Assembly: GCF_019024325.1 (NCBI RefSeq)
Contig: NZ_JAFNJS010000002.1
Span: forward strand, 806,118-870,117
Direction of reading: 5' to 3'
DNA from: Falsiroseomonas tokyonensis
GTDB lineage: Bacteria; Pseudomonadota; Alphaproteobacteria; Acetobacterales; Acetobacteraceae
DNA: 64,000 bases
The translations under genes and the position numbers were made by a program. Each line of letters begins with the position of its first letter. The stretch's first letter is position 1. Below are positions 33,273 through 41,508 of this stretch, one piece after another. The notes below the pieces were generated by a model. That model was given only the letters and a program-made list of their open reading frames with translations. It was not told where the DNA came from and did no database searches.

Positions 33273-33974
33273 CTACTCCGCCGCGCGCGCCATGCCGAAG
33301 CGCGCGTTCAGCTCGCGCTCGACATAGTCGAGGCTTTCGACATCGGCGAACTTCATGTCGAGGTCGAAGAGATTGGCGCGATGCGCGGAGGGGCTGCGAT
33401 CGCCGCAGGCTTCCTCCACCAGCACGGTGCGGAAATTGTGGCTGAAGGCGTCCATGGCACCGGCCCGCACGCAGCCGCTGGTGGAGACGCCGCAGATGAT
33501 GACGGTGTCCACCTCGTCGTAGCGCAGGAAGGCCTCCAGTGGCGTCGCGAAGAAGCAGGAGGGCTTGTTCTTCATCACGACGCGATCGGCCTCGCGCGGC
33601 GCATAGGCTTCCGGCCATTCATCGGCGCGCGGGTCGCGGCTGTACTGGTGGTCGTTCGCGGTGCCGAGCTTCAGGTTCCACAAGCCGCGATAGCTTGGGT
33701 GCCGGCGGTCGTCGCGGCGGCTGTAGTAGATCGGCAGGTCGAGGCGGCGGAACAGCGCGGTCAGCCGCGTCAGCGCCGCGATCAGCGCCGGATCCTCCCG
33801 CCCGCATTGCGAATAGGCGGGGTCGACGAACATGTAGGTGGTGTCGATGTTCAGCAAAGCGGGGCGGCGGCCGATGCCGATGCGCCGCGCGAAGCCGCCC
33901 TTGCGATAGGTCTCCAGCTCCTCATCCGGCACGAAGCCGCGCCATTTCGCCAGCTTCTCGAGGTCTTCGGTCAT
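33273..33974 (-). CDS. Isochorismatase-family cysteine hydrolase, N-carbamoylsarcosine-amidase-like
   Basis: 233 residues. Catalytic triad Asp44 (LLNIDTTYMFVD), Lys135 (VMKNKPSCFF) and Cys168 (GVSTSGCVRAGAMDA) is complete. The C-terminal length and the DAFSHNFRTVLVEEACGDRS segment favour amidases that release ammonia from N-carbamoyl or nicotinamide-type substrates. Convergent with the nitrile hydratase fusion, so the pair could act on a nitrile, then an amide, but they are not in one operon. Confidence 0.88.
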   Translation of the reverse strand: MTEDLEKLAKWRGFVPDEELETYRKGGFARRIGIGRRPALLNIDTTYMFVDPAYSQCGREDPALIAALTRLTALFRRLDLPIYYSRRDDRRHPSYRGLWNLKLGTANDHQYSRDPRADEWPEAYAPREADRVVMKNKPSCFFATPLEAFLRYDEVDTVIICGVSTSGCVRAGAMDAFSHNFRTVLVEEACGDRSPSAHRANLFDLDMKFADVESLDYVERELNARFGMARAAE

Positions 33975-34036
33975 GCTTGGGTCCTCCTGGGGGGAGGGTC
34001 GCGAGGGAGGCGCGCGGGGTCAAGCCGCGGCGGCCT

Positions 34037-34351
34037 TCAGCTTGCCAGCTTCAGGGTCACGATGCCGCCGACGATCAGCGCGATGCCGGCCAGGCGTCCC
34101 GCCGTGGCGGGCTCGCCCAGCAGCCAGATGCCGAGGATCGCGGTACCCACCGCGCCGATGCCGGTCCAGATGGCATAGGCGGTGCCGATCGGCAGCGACT
34201 TCAGCGCCAACGCCAGCAGCCAGAAGCTGGCCGCCATGGCGGCGATGGTCAGCACGGAGGGCCAGAGCCGGCTGAACCCCTGGGTATGCTTCAGCCCCAT
34301 GGCCCAGCCGATTTCCAGCAATCCGGCACCCACCAGGTAGACCCAGGCCAT
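34037..34351 (-). CDS. gdx: SMR-family guanidinium exporter (SugE/Gdx type)
   Basis: 104 residues, four membrane helices, dual-topology dimer. The central Glu13 in [21 protein letters not shown] and the [19 protein letters not shown] segment are those of the SugE/Gdx branch, which exports guanidinium in exchange for protons, rather than of polyaromatic EmrE. ATG at 34351; its GGAGGG ribosome binding site lies inside a hairpin (34358-34375). No guanidine riboswitch was recognised upstream. Confidence 0.9.
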   Translation of the reverse strand: MAWVYLVGAGLLEIGWAMGLKHTQGFSRLWPSVLTIAAMAASFWLLALALKSLPIGTAYAIWTGIGAVGTAILGIWLLGEPATAGRLAGIALIVGGIVTLKLAS

Positions 34352-34357
34352 CGCCAA

Positions 34358-34375
34358 CCCTCCATGGATGGAGGG
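34358..34375 (-). promoter_or_regulatory. Hairpin enclosing the gdx ribosome binding site
   Basis: CCCTCCATGGATGGAGGG folds with a 7-base stem (CCCTCCA/TGGAGGG) and a four-base loop. On the minus strand the right arm GGAGGG is the Shine-Dalgarno of gdx, six bases from the ATG. It is also just downstream of the stop of the DUF4239 gene (34380). Confidence 0.5.
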
Positions 34376-34379
34376 CTAG

Positions 34380-35276
34380 TTAGGGCCTGGGCGGCTGCGG
34401 GTCATCCCCGGCCAGGCGCGCGGCGCCCGGGCTGGGCGGCGGCTGCGCCACCATCAGGCCCCGACGCACCGCGGCCGCGACCTCCGCCCGATGCGTCGCG
34501 CCCTGGATCAGGGTGCGGTAGGGCGCGGGGGAGACCGAGAGGGTGCCGCGGAAGGGCTGGTCCATCAGGAAGACGAAGGCGATCAGCGCCGCGACGCCGG
34601 CGGCCTGGATGCCCAGCATGGCCAGCACATGGCCCTTCGGCGGATACAGCGCCCCGGTGGCCAGCAGCAGCAGCATCAGCAGGCGGATCAGCATCCAGAA
34701 GGCGCTTGGCAGGCCATCCGCCGCATGGCGCAGCCGTTCCTCCCGCGCCGTGTCCAGGTCATCCGCCTGCTGCAGCAGGTCCTGCGCCATCACGTCGGAA
34801 AGGCCGGCGGCGGCGGCGGCATAGGCGGCATGCTCCACCGCCTCGGCCAGGCGCTGGGTTTCCGGATGCCGGCCGTGATCGGCCATGGTCGGGAATTCCT
34901 GCTCCGCGATGCTGCGCAGATAGGCCAGCAGCCCGGCATGCAGCGCGGCGCCGGGCGGGCCGATCCGATCCGCCAGCCGCGCCATGCCGCCGATCGCCGA
35001 GACCTCCACCGAGACCACGCGCTGCGCCTCGGCCAGCTGGGTGCGGGCCTGGATGGCGCAGAAGGCGAGGGTGAGCGTCAGGGCGGAGACCACGGCGGCG
35101 GTGGTGCGCATCGCCATGTCGATATGCGCCTTGTCCTCCGGCAGCGGCAGGCGCGGCGCCACAAGGCGGCAGGTCAGCACCGCCAGCAGGGCGGCGCCCA
35201 GCATGTAGATGGCATAGACCGCGACATCCGGCAGGTCGTAGAGCAGCAGTGGCGGGGCGACGAGGGGCGGTTGCAA
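34380..35276 (-). CDS. DUF4239 membrane protein
   Basis: 298 residues. Four predicted membrane helices (about 20-42, 58-80, 200-220, 222-245) with a long helical loop between the second and third. The end MDQPFRGTLSVSPAPYRTLIQG is diagnostic of DUF4239, related to bestrophin-like proteins. Function is unknown. Followed 28 bases later by gdx on the same strand. Confidence 0.82.
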   Translation of the reverse strand: MQPPLVAPPLLLYDLPDVAVYAIYMLGAALLAVLTCRLVAPRLPLPEDKAHIDMAMRTTAAVVSALTLTLAFCAIQARTQLAEAQRVVSVEVSAIGGMARLADRIGPPGAALHAGLLAYLRSIAEQEFPTMADHGRHPETQRLAEAVEHAAYAAAAAGLSDVMAQDLLQQADDLDTAREERLRHAADGLPSAFWMLIRLLMLLLLATGALYPPKGHVLAMLGIQAAGVAALIAFVFLMDQPFRGTLSVSPAPYRTLIQGATHRAEVAAAVRRGLMVAQPPPSPGAARLAGDDPQPPRP

Positions 35277-35436
35277 GGCGGCCTCCGGGGCGGGGCCGCA
35301 GTATCGGCGGGCGGTGCTTGACCGGGCGTTAGCGGAAGCCGGGCATGCTGGTCCTCGCCACCCCGGCGACAGGCGGCGCGCTTTTGTGTAAGGAAGCGCG
35401 CCGAGACCCTAGCCTTCCGAGGAAGACCGCAGCCTC

Positions 35437-35763
35437 ATGTCGCGCGACAGCCAGATTGCCCGCATCCACCGCCAGCCGAAATCCGCCATGCAATCCGGCC
35501 GCGCCGGCGCCGGCGCCTGGCTGCTGGAATTCGCCCCCGGCGAGCCGAAGCAGCTGGACCCGATGACGGGCTGGCCGGGCTCCGGCGATACCCGGGCCCA
35601 GGTGAAGCTGCGCTTCCCGACGGCCGAGGCGGCCATCGCCTATGCCGAAAGCCGCGGCTGGCGGTATGAGGTGGCGCAGCCGCCGACGGTCCGCGCCGAT
35701 ATCAAGCCGAAGGCCTATGCGGACAATTTCAAGTTCGGCCGCGGCGAGAATTGGTCCCACTGA
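35437..35763 (+). CDS. NADH dehydrogenase accessory subunit, NDUFS4-like (ETC complex I subunit)
   Basis: 108 residues, close to the 18-kDa mitochondrial subunit NDUFS4 family in alphaproteobacteria. Conserved pieces are ARIHRQPKSAMQSGRA, WLLEFAPGEP, LRFPTAEAAIAYAESRGW and ADNFKFGRGENWSH. Works at the peripheral arm of respiratory complex I. Stands alone, 10 bases ahead of tRNA-Arg; the other nuo genes are elsewhere. Its presence supports an alphaproteobacterial origin. Confidence 0.93.
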   Translation: MSRDSQIARIHRQPKSAMQSGRAGAGAWLLEFAPGEPKQLDPMTGWPGSGDTRAQVKLRFPTAEAAIAYAESRGWRYEVAQPPTVRADIKPKAYADNFKFGRGENWSH

Positions 35764-35773
35764 CCCCGGCTTC

Positions 35774-35850
35774 GCACCCGTAGCTCAGCTGGATAGAGCA
35801 TCGGATTTCTACTCCGTTGGTCGGGGGTTCGAATCCCTCCGGGTGCGCCA
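35774..35850 (+). tRNA. tRNA-Arg (anticodon TCT)
   Basis: Acceptor arms GCACCCG and CGGGTGC pair perfectly, discriminator G, and CCA is encoded (35848-35850). The D arm is AGCTCAGCTGGATAGAGC, the anticodon loop TTTCTAC gives TCT, and the T arm is GGGGTTCGAATCCC. The outermost anticodon-stem pair is T-T. Reads AGA/AGG. Confidence 0.96.
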
Positions 35851-35939
35851 TTTCCGCCTGTACCGCGCCGGCCCTCGCATTGCGGCCTGGCATCCGCTCT
35901 GATGTACTTCCAATACAATCCGGTCCCGTGCCAAAATTA

Positions 35940-35963
35940 GGATATCCCGCGAAGTGGATATCC
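35940..35963 (+). terminator. Hairpin after tRNA-Arg
   Basis: Two copies of the palindrome GGATATCC separated by CGCGAAGT can pair as an 8-base stem, followed by TTT. It lies 90 bases after tRNA-Arg and before the H-NS-like gene. The intervening bases 35851-35939 hold nothing recognised. Confidence 0.5.
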
Positions 35964-35973
35964 TTTCAGCCGG

Positions 35974-35979
35974 TATAAT
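35974..35979 (+). promoter_or_regulatory. Candidate -10 box for the H-NS-like gene
   Basis: A perfect TATAAT (35974-35979) about 78 bases upstream of the ATG. The -35 region at the usual distance is not a good match and falls in the preceding hairpin, so the promoter may depend on an activator or on the -10 alone. Confidence 0.45.
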
Positions 35980-36056
35980 CCCCGCCACCCGCATTGCAGG
36001 CGAATCTTGCGAAACGCGGCAAATCGGCGTAGCGCAGTTCTGCTAGCTGAATTGGG

Positions 36057-36425
36057 ATGCAGGACATGGCTGAAAAATCTCCGATCAATCTCGACAGCCT
36101 GAGCGTGGCGGAACTCACCGCCCTTATCGCGGCCGCCGAGGCCAAGCGGCAGGAGAAGCTGGAAGGCGCCAAGGCGGCGCTGATGGAAGAATTCGCGCAG
36201 AAGGCGGCCGCATTGGGGATCGATGTCGGTGAGCTTTATGGCCGCGGCCCCCAGGAACCCTCCGCCTCCACCGGCCGCCGCAAGCCACGCAAGGATGCCG
36301 GACAGCCGGTGCCGGTCAAATACCGCTCGCCCAAGGGCGAGACCTGGTCCGGCCGCGGCCGCAGGCCCGGCTGGCTGACCGAGGCGCTGTCCCGCGGCAA
36401 GTCCGTCGAGGATTTCCGGGCCTGA
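36057..36425 (+). CDS. H-NS-like nucleoid-associated protein
   Basis: 122 residues. N-terminal helical oligomerisation region (about 10-55), linker rich in Ser/Gly/Arg/Lys, and C-terminal H-NS DNA-binding motif VKYRSPKGETWSGRGRRPGWLTEAL. Binds AT-rich DNA and silences acquired genes, as HvrA/Bv3F-type alphaproteobacterial relatives do. Two ATGs (36057 and 36066) are possible; neither has a well-spaced ribosome binding site. It stands alone with its own probable promoter. Confidence 0.9.
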   Translation: MQDMAEKSPINLDSLSVAELTALIAAAEAKRQEKLEGAKAALMEEFAQKAAALGIDVGELYGRGPQEPSASTGRRKPRKDAGQPVPVKYRSPKGETWSGRGRRPGWLTEALSRGKSVEDFRA

Positions 36426-36486
36426 TCGGCCGGCCCGCCCCGCAAGGGGCGGGCCATCCTCAGCATGGTTGCGCGGCGGCTGGCCC

Positions 36487-36987
36487 ATGGCAGTGGCATT
36501 GCGGTTCGAACGCTTTCTCTGGGCCCTTCCGGTCGCCTATGCGATCCATATTCCCGAGGAATTCCTGGCGGGATTCCCGGCATGGATGACCCTGCACATG
36601 CAGGCCCGGATGGACGACCGTGGCTTCCTGCTGAACAATCTCCTCTTCATGTGCATTCTGCTGGGGCTCTCCGCCTGGGCCTCCCGCAGCCGCTCCGCGA
36701 TTTCCGCCTTTCTCTTCATGAGCTGGGCCAGCGGAAATCTTTTCTGGAATTTTATCTTCCATCTGGTCACCACCCTGATGGCGGACAGCTATTCCCCGGG
36801 GCTGGTCAGCGCCACGCTGCTTTATTATCCGATTGCCATCTGGGTCAGCGTTCTGGGCGTGCGCAGCGGGCGGATCGGCGCGGCGGGATTGGTGGGCGCG
36901 CATTCCCTCGGGGCCGGGTTGATGCTTTTCGTCATCTGGTCCGGCCTCTGGCAGTTCCGGCTGCCCTGGCTCTCCCCCGGCGTCTGA
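36487..36987 (+). CDS. HXXEE-domain membrane protein
   Basis: 166 residues with four predicted membrane helices. The family motif His-Ile-Pro-Glu-Glu (YAIHIPEEFLAGF) is near residue 21, and the later WNFIFHLVTTL segment carries the second conserved His. The function of the family is not known. Start ATG at 36487; an upstream TTG would add only six residues. Confidence 0.8.
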   Translation: MAVALRFERFLWALPVAYAIHIPEEFLAGFPAWMTLHMQARMDDRGFLLNNLLFMCILLGLSAWASRSRSAISAFLFMSWASGNLFWNFIFHLVTTLMADSYSPGLVSATLLYYPIAIWVSVLGVRSGRIGAAGLVGAHSLGAGLMLFVIWSGLWQFRLPWLSPGV

Positions 36988-36991
36988 AAGC

Positions 36992-38002
36992 TCAGTTCTC
37001 CAGCGCCAGCAGCGCGAAGCTGGCGAGCCAATGGGCCCCCATGTAGCTGTCCTCCAGATGCGGCAGGCTGGCAGCCAGATGCGCCTCGGCCGCCGCCCGC
37101 AGCACCTCGGTGCGCGGATCGCCCTCCGGCAGCGTGGCCAGCAGGCGGCGCAGGCACCAGGCGCGGGACAGGTTCAGCCCGTCCAGATGCACGATCCGGC
37201 CATCCTGCCGGTCCGAGACGCGGGCAGGGGTGAAAAGGCTTGCGGGCTGCCGCGCGGCCAGGCGGGGCAGGAAGGCGTCCCGCCAGGGGCCGAAGCGCGC
37301 GGGCCCCAGCAGCCGTGCCATGCAGGCGGCCTCGACCAGGGCCGGGGAGAGGAAATCCTCGCCCGAGGGCTCCCAGGCCTGGCAATCGGTATCGGCGCCG
37401 TACCAGCGCCAGGCGGTGTCCTGCAGCAGGGCCAGCAGCGCCGGGTCCTGCGCCTCGGCCCAATCGGCCGCGAGCAGCAGGGCGAAGGCAGTATTGCCAT
37501 GCACGCCGGCGCGGATCGGGTAGTCCGCGCGCGGCAGGTGGTCGCGGAAGCGCGCGGCGAAGTCCGCCGCCAGCGGTGCCAGCACGGCATGCCAGGGGGT
37601 GCCAACAAGCTCCGCATGCAGCTTCAGCAGCCAGGCCCAGCCATAGGGCCGCTCAAAGCCGCGCGCGGAGGGGCGGGCGAGATAGGCGCGCTCGGCGGCA
37701 GTGTTCTCCGCGGTGAAGGCGGCGTCGAAGCGCGCCCGGATGGCGGGCGCAGCCGGCAGATCGGGAAAAAGCTTCAGCAGCCTGGCCAGCAGCCAATGCG
37801 CATGCACGCAGGAATGCCAGTCGAAGCTGCCATGGAACATGGGATGCAGCAGGGCAGGGCGCAGCAGGTCCATCGGCCCGGTCAGCACATGGTCCAGCTT
37901 CTGCGGCCATTCCTGCCCGACATGACCCAGCGCGATTAGCGCCAGATCCTGCGCCTGAAGCGGTTCCAGCCCAGGATCCGGCATCTGAATTATTTTCCCC
38001 AT
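36992..38002 (-). CDS. DUF2891 family protein
   Basis: 336 residues, soluble, mostly helical. FDWHSCVHAHWLL, YGWAWLLKLHAEL, RAGVHGNTAFAL, GEDFLSPALVEAACMARLL and LEDSYMGAHWLASFALLAL are the repeated helical-hairpin motifs of an (alpha/alpha)6 barrel-like fold, as in sugar isomerases and glycosidases. No enzyme activity can be assigned. Convergent with the HXXEE gene, four bases apart. Confidence 0.82.
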   Translation of the reverse strand: MGKIIQMPDPGLEPLQAQDLALIALGHVGQEWPQKLDHVLTGPMDLLRPALLHPMFHGSFDWHSCVHAHWLLARLLKLFPDLPAAPAIRARFDAAFTAENTAAERAYLARPSARGFERPYGWAWLLKLHAELVGTPWHAVLAPLAADFAARFRDHLPRADYPIRAGVHGNTAFALLLAADWAEAQDPALLALLQDTAWRWYGADTDCQAWEPSGEDFLSPALVEAACMARLLGPARFGPWRDAFLPRLAARQPASLFTPARVSDRQDGRIVHLDGLNLSRAWCLRRLLATLPEGDPRTEVLRAAAEAHLAASLPHLEDSYMGAHWLASFALLALEN

Positions 38003-38184
38003 CCGGCCGCCCGCACGACCGTCTCCGTCTCCATCCGCTCGGGCTGGGGAAAGGCAAGCGGCGCGGCCATGCGAATGGAGCATGCACGATGCCGTGGCAG
38101 CCGGGAACGGGCCGGCGGGCCGTCTGGAATCGGGCTTCGAAATCCCCTTATCGTCCCCATGACGCGACAGGCAGAGAGGACGCC

Positions 38185-38817
38185 ATGACCATCCAGCTCG
38201 GCCAGGTGGCCCCCGATTTCGAAGCCGAGACCACCCAGGGCAGGCTCCGCTTCCATGAATGGCTCGGCAATTCCTGGGGCGTGCTGTTCAGCCACCCGAA
38301 GGATTTCACCCCCGTCTGCACCACGGAGCTCGGCGAGACCGCGCGGCTGAAGCCGGAATTCGACAGGCGCGGCGTGAAGGTCATCGGCCTGTCGGTGGAC
38401 AGCCTGGAACGCCATGCGGGCTGGGATGCGGATATCGAGGCCACGCAGGGCCATGCGGTGAACTTCCCGATGATCGCGGACCCGGAGAAGAAGGTCGCCG
38501 CCCTCTACGGCATGGTGCATCCGGATGCCGATCCCGCCATTACCGTGCGCACCGTCTTCGTCATCGACCCGGCGAAGAAGGTGCGGCTGTTCATGGTCTA
38601 TCCGCCCAGCACCGGCCGCAACTTCGACGAGATCTTGCGGGTGATCGACAGCCTGCAGCTGACCGATGGGAAGAAGGTGGCGACGCCGGTGAACTGGCGG
38701 CCGGGCGACCGCGCCATCATCCCGCCCGCCATCGGCGATGAGCAGGCCAAGACGCTGTTCCCGCAGGGGTGGGAGGCGGAGCGGCCCTATCTCCGCTGGG
38801 TCGAGGTGAAGGCCTGA
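38185..38817 (+). CDS. Peroxiredoxin, Prx6 (1-Cys) type
   Basis: 210 residues. The peroxidatic cysteine lies in SHPKDFTPVCTTELG, with the longer C-terminal domain of the Prx6 class and the GLSVDSLERHAGW and PPSTGRNFDEILRVIDSLQL segments. Reduces H2O2 and alkyl hydroperoxides. It has GAGAGGA before the ATG and is followed six bases later by cysteine synthase, linking peroxide defence with cysteine supply. Confidence 0.93.
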   Translation: MTIQLGQVAPDFEAETTQGRLRFHEWLGNSWGVLFSHPKDFTPVCTTELGETARLKPEFDRRGVKVIGLSVDSLERHAGWDADIEATQGHAVNFPMIADPEKKVAALYGMVHPDADPAITVRTVFVIDPAKKVRLFMVYPPSTGRNFDEILRVIDSLQLTDGKKVATPVNWRPGDRAIIPPAIGDEQAKTLFPQGWEAERPYLRWVEVKA

Positions 38818-38822
38818 CCGCG

Positions 38823-39824
38823 GTGGCCCGCATCGCCGACGGGTTCTGGGGGGCGGTCGGCGAGACGCCGCTGATCCGCCTCAGGCGCGCTTCCGAGGCG
38901 ACGGGCTGCGAGATCCTCGGCAAGGCGGAGTTCATGAACCCGGGCGGCAGCGTGAAGGACCGCGCCGCCCTCGGCATCCTGAAGGCCGCCATGGACCAGG
39001 GCCTGCTGGTGCCCGGCCAGCCCGGCACGATCGTGGAGGGCACGGCCGGCAATACCGGCATCGGCATCGCGCTCGCCGCCAATGCCATGGGCTGGCGCAG
39101 CGTGATCGTGGTGCCGGAGACCCAAAGCCGGGAAAAGCTGGACTACCTCCGCATGATCGGCGCCGACCTGCGCGCGATTCCGGCAAAGCCCTACAGCGAC
39201 CCCGGCAACTACGTGCACTTCTCGAAGCGGCTGGCGGAGGAGCTGGGCGCGGTCTGGGCCAACCAGTTCGACAACCTGGCCAATGCCCGGGCGCATGAGG
39301 CGACCACCGGCCCCGAGATCTGGAACCAGACCGGCGGCCGGATCGACGCCTTCACCTGCGCCTGCGGCACCGGCGGCACGCTGGCGGGCGTGGCCCGCGC
39401 GCTGAAGGCGAAGAAGCCGGGCGTGCGGATCGTGCTGGCCGATCCCGGCGGCTCCGGCCTGCTGGACTGGGTGAAGACCGGCACGCCCAGGGCGGAGGGC
39501 AATTCCATCACCGAGGGCATCGGCCAGGCCGCCCGCGCCCCCGGCAACCTCGCCCAGGCCCGCGACCTGATCGACGACGCCATCCGCATCGAGGATCCCG
39601 AGATGCTGCAGCAGGTCTTCGACCTGCAGGCGCATGAGGGGATTTCGGTCGGTGGCAGCGCCGGGCTGAACGTGGCTGCCGCCATCCGCGTGGCGCGCGA
39701 CCTCGGGCCGGGCCATACCGTGGTGACCATCCTCTGTGACGGCGCCGCGCGCTACCAGTCGAAACTGTTCAACCCTGGCTTCCTGCGTGAGCGTGGCCTG
39801 CCCACGCCACCCTGGCTGGAGTGA
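38823..39824 (+). CDS. cysK: Cysteine synthase A (O-acetylserine sulfhydrylase)
   Basis: 333 residues from a GTG start, five bases after the peroxiredoxin stop. PLP-binding Lys in NPGGSVKDRAAL, TAGNTGIGIALAANAMG phosphate loop, GTGGTLAGVARALK, and the EGISVGGSAGLNVAAA segment identify the fold. Makes cysteine from O-acetylserine and sulfide. It is followed six bases later by cysE, which makes its substrate. Confidence 0.93.
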   Translation: MARIADGFWGAVGETPLIRLRRASEATGCEILGKAEFMNPGGSVKDRAALGILKAAMDQGLLVPGQPGTIVEGTAGNTGIGIALAANAMGWRSVIVVPETQSREKLDYLRMIGADLRAIPAKPYSDPGNYVHFSKRLAEELGAVWANQFDNLANARAHEATTGPEIWNQTGGRIDAFTCACGTGGTLAGVARALKAKKPGVRIVLADPGGSGLLDWVKTGTPRAEGNSITEGIGQAARAPGNLAQARDLIDDAIRIEDPEMLQQVFDLQAHEGISVGGSAGLNVAAAIRVARDLGPGHTVVTILCDGAARYQSKLFNPGFLRERGLPTPPWLE

Positions 39825-39830
39825 CAGGCC

Positions 39831-40505
39831 ATGGCGCTCGAAATCATCGAACTCGCCCGCACCATCCGCGCCCGGGACCCGGCGCGGCCGAGCTGGGTGG
39901 AGGCGATGCTGTCCTATGCGGGGCTGCATGCGGTGCTCTGGCATCGGCTGTCGCATGGGCTGTGGGGCCTCGGCCTGCCCGCGGCCGCGCGCTTCTCCTC
40001 CCACCTGGCGCGCTGGCTGACGGGCATCGAGATCCATCCAGGAGCAAAAATCGGCCGACGGCTGTTCATCGACCACGGCATGGGCGTGGTGATCGGGGAG
40101 ACGGCGGAGATCGGCGACGATGTGCTGATCTATCATGGCGTGACCCTCGGCGGCCTCTCCGGCCAGCCGGGCAAGCGGCATCCGACGCTGGAGGATCACG
40201 TGACGATCGGCGCCGGCGCGCAGGTGCTCGGCCCCATCCGCATCGGCCGCGGCGCGCGGGTCGGCGCCAATGCCGTGGTGGTGGCGCCGGTGGCGCCGGG
40301 CTGCACCGTGGTCGGAATCCCCGCCCGTCCGCCGCGCGGCCAGCCCTGCCAGGACCCCTCGATCGGCTATGGGTTGAGCGCCACGGTGGATGAGGACCCG
40401 GTGGGCGAGCAGCTCGCGGCGCTGCGGGCGGAGCTGGTGGCGGTGCGCGCGGAGGTGGCGGCGCTGCGGGCCGCGCAACGGGAAGGGGAATGCGAGGGGG
40501 TCTGA
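39831..40505 (+). CDS. cysE: Serine O-acetyltransferase
   Basis: 224 residues. N-terminal helical part, then left-handed beta-helix hexapeptide repeats ([43 protein letters not shown] as a whole spans residues 66-108), with catalytic His in FIDHGMG and YHGVTLG. The C-terminus is extended past the usual end by a helical, charged tail (about 195-224). Acetylates serine for cysteine synthesis; forms a complex with CysK, its neighbour. Confidence 0.92.
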   Translation: MALEIIELARTIRARDPARPSWVEAMLSYAGLHAVLWHRLSHGLWGLGLPAAARFSSHLARWLTGIEIHPGAKIGRRLFIDHGMGVVIGETAEIGDDVLIYHGVTLGGLSGQPGKRHPTLEDHVTIGAGAQVLGPIRIGRGARVGANAVVVAPVAPGCTVVGIPARPPRGQPCQDPSIGYGLSATVDEDPVGEQLAALRAELVAVRAEVAALRAAQREGECEGV

Positions 40506-40527
40506 CCCCGGCTTGACGCGACCGGAT

Positions 40528-40549
40528 GCCGGGCGGAGTTTCGCCCGGC
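40528..40549 (+). terminator. Hairpin between cysE and the enoyl-CoA hydratase gene
   Basis: Perfect 8-base stem GCCGGGCG / CGCCCGGC, loop GAGTTT, 22 bases after the cysE stop. Followed by a purine-rich ribosome binding region (GGGAGCAAGGGG), so it may attenuate rather than terminate. Confidence 0.5.
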
Positions 40550-40570
40550 CAGCAAGGGAGCAAGGGGCGC

Positions 40571-41368
40571 ATGACCGAGGAAAATCCCGTTCTGATCACC
40601 AGGGACGGACCGGTGGTGCGTGCCGTGCTGAACCGCCCGCATCGCCGCAACGCCATGAGCCAGGCGCTGGTCGAGGCGCTGGACGCGCTGCTGGCGGAGC
40701 TGAAGACCGACACCACCGCCCGCGTCCTGGTCCTGTCCGGCGCCGGCGGCCATTTCTGCGCCGGCCTCGACCTGACCGAGGTGGGCGCCGTGGAGACGCC
40801 CGAGGAGAAGCTGGCCCGCCAGCACGCCCGCAACCAGAAGACCGGCGCCCGCTTCAACGCCATCGCCGAACTGCCCCAGGTGGTGATCGCGGCGGTGGAG
40901 GGCGCGGCCTATGCCGGCGGCCTCGGCTTCGTCACCGCGGCCGATATCTGCCTGGCCTCGGCGGATGCGCGCTTCTCCGCGCCCGAGGTGCGGCGCGGCC
41001 TGGTGCCAGCGCAGATCCTGCCCTGGCTGGTGCGCCGCATGGGGCGCAGCGAGGCCGCGCGGCTGTGCCTGCAGGGCCATGTGATGGATGCGGCGGAAGC
41101 GGCGCGCTGCGGCCTGGTGCACCAGGTGCTGGCCGATGCGCAGACGCTGGAACTCGCCGTGCAGGCCACCATCGGCGACATTTTGCAGGGCGCGCCCGGC
41201 GCATTGGCGGAAACCAAGGCGCTGCTGGCGGCCCTCGGCCCCGTCTCGCCGCCCGAATATGCCGAGGCCGGTGCCCAAAGCTTCGCCCGCCGCGCCGCGA
41301 GCCCGGAGGCCGAGGAAGGCATCGCCAGCTTCAAGCAGCGCCGCAAGCCCAGCTGGATGACCGCGTGA
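40571..41368 (+). CDS. Enoyl-CoA hydratase/isomerase family protein
   Basis: 265 residues. Crotonase fold with oxyanion-hole segments SGAGGHFCAGLDLTEV and EGAAYAGGLGFVTAADI, then SAPEVRRGLVPAQI. The position of the first canonical catalytic Glu (about 110-115) reads AELPQVVIAAVEG, and the second is in APEVRRG. Hydrates or isomerises enoyl-CoA. Near the thiolase gene, separated by a 140-base structured leader. Confidence 0.9.
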   Translation: MTEENPVLITRDGPVVRAVLNRPHRRNAMSQALVEALDALLAELKTDTTARVLVLSGAGGHFCAGLDLTEVGAVETPEEKLARQHARNQKTGARFNAIAELPQVVIAAVEGAAYAGGLGFVTAADICLASADARFSAPEVRRGLVPAQILPWLVRRMGRSEAARLCLQGHVMDAAEAARCGLVHQVLADAQTLELAVQATIGDILQGAPGALAETKALLAALGPVSPPEYAEAGAQSFARRAASPEAEEGIASFKQRRKPSWMTA

Positions 41369-41379
41369 CCTTGCCCTCA

Positions 41380-41467
41380 GACGCCGGGCGTCGGCATCCG
41401 CCGACTTGGCTTCGCGGCACGGGCCGCGGCGGCCATTCGGCCGCTTGGCTGATGCGAGACGCATCAG
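41380..41467 (+). other. Structured leader of the thiolase gene with three hairpins
   Basis: Three inverted repeats in a row: GACGC-CGG-GCGTC (41380-41392), GCGGCC-ATTC-GGCCGC (41429-41444) and CTGATGCG-AGA-CGCATCAG (41449-41467). The thiolase ribosome binding site GGGAGGA follows at about 41496. The first may terminate the hydratase transcript; the others look like leader structure. Confidence 0.5.
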
Positions 41468-41508
41468 TCGCCTGTCGCCTGCCATCATAGCATCGGGAGG
41501 AATTCGCC

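Noticed and set aside
34352-34480. Guanidine (ykkC or mini-ykkC) riboswitch ahead of the guanidinium exporter
   Set aside because: No paired ACGR-loop hairpins or ykkC core were found; only one short stem over the ribosome binding site, and the upstream gene ends too close.
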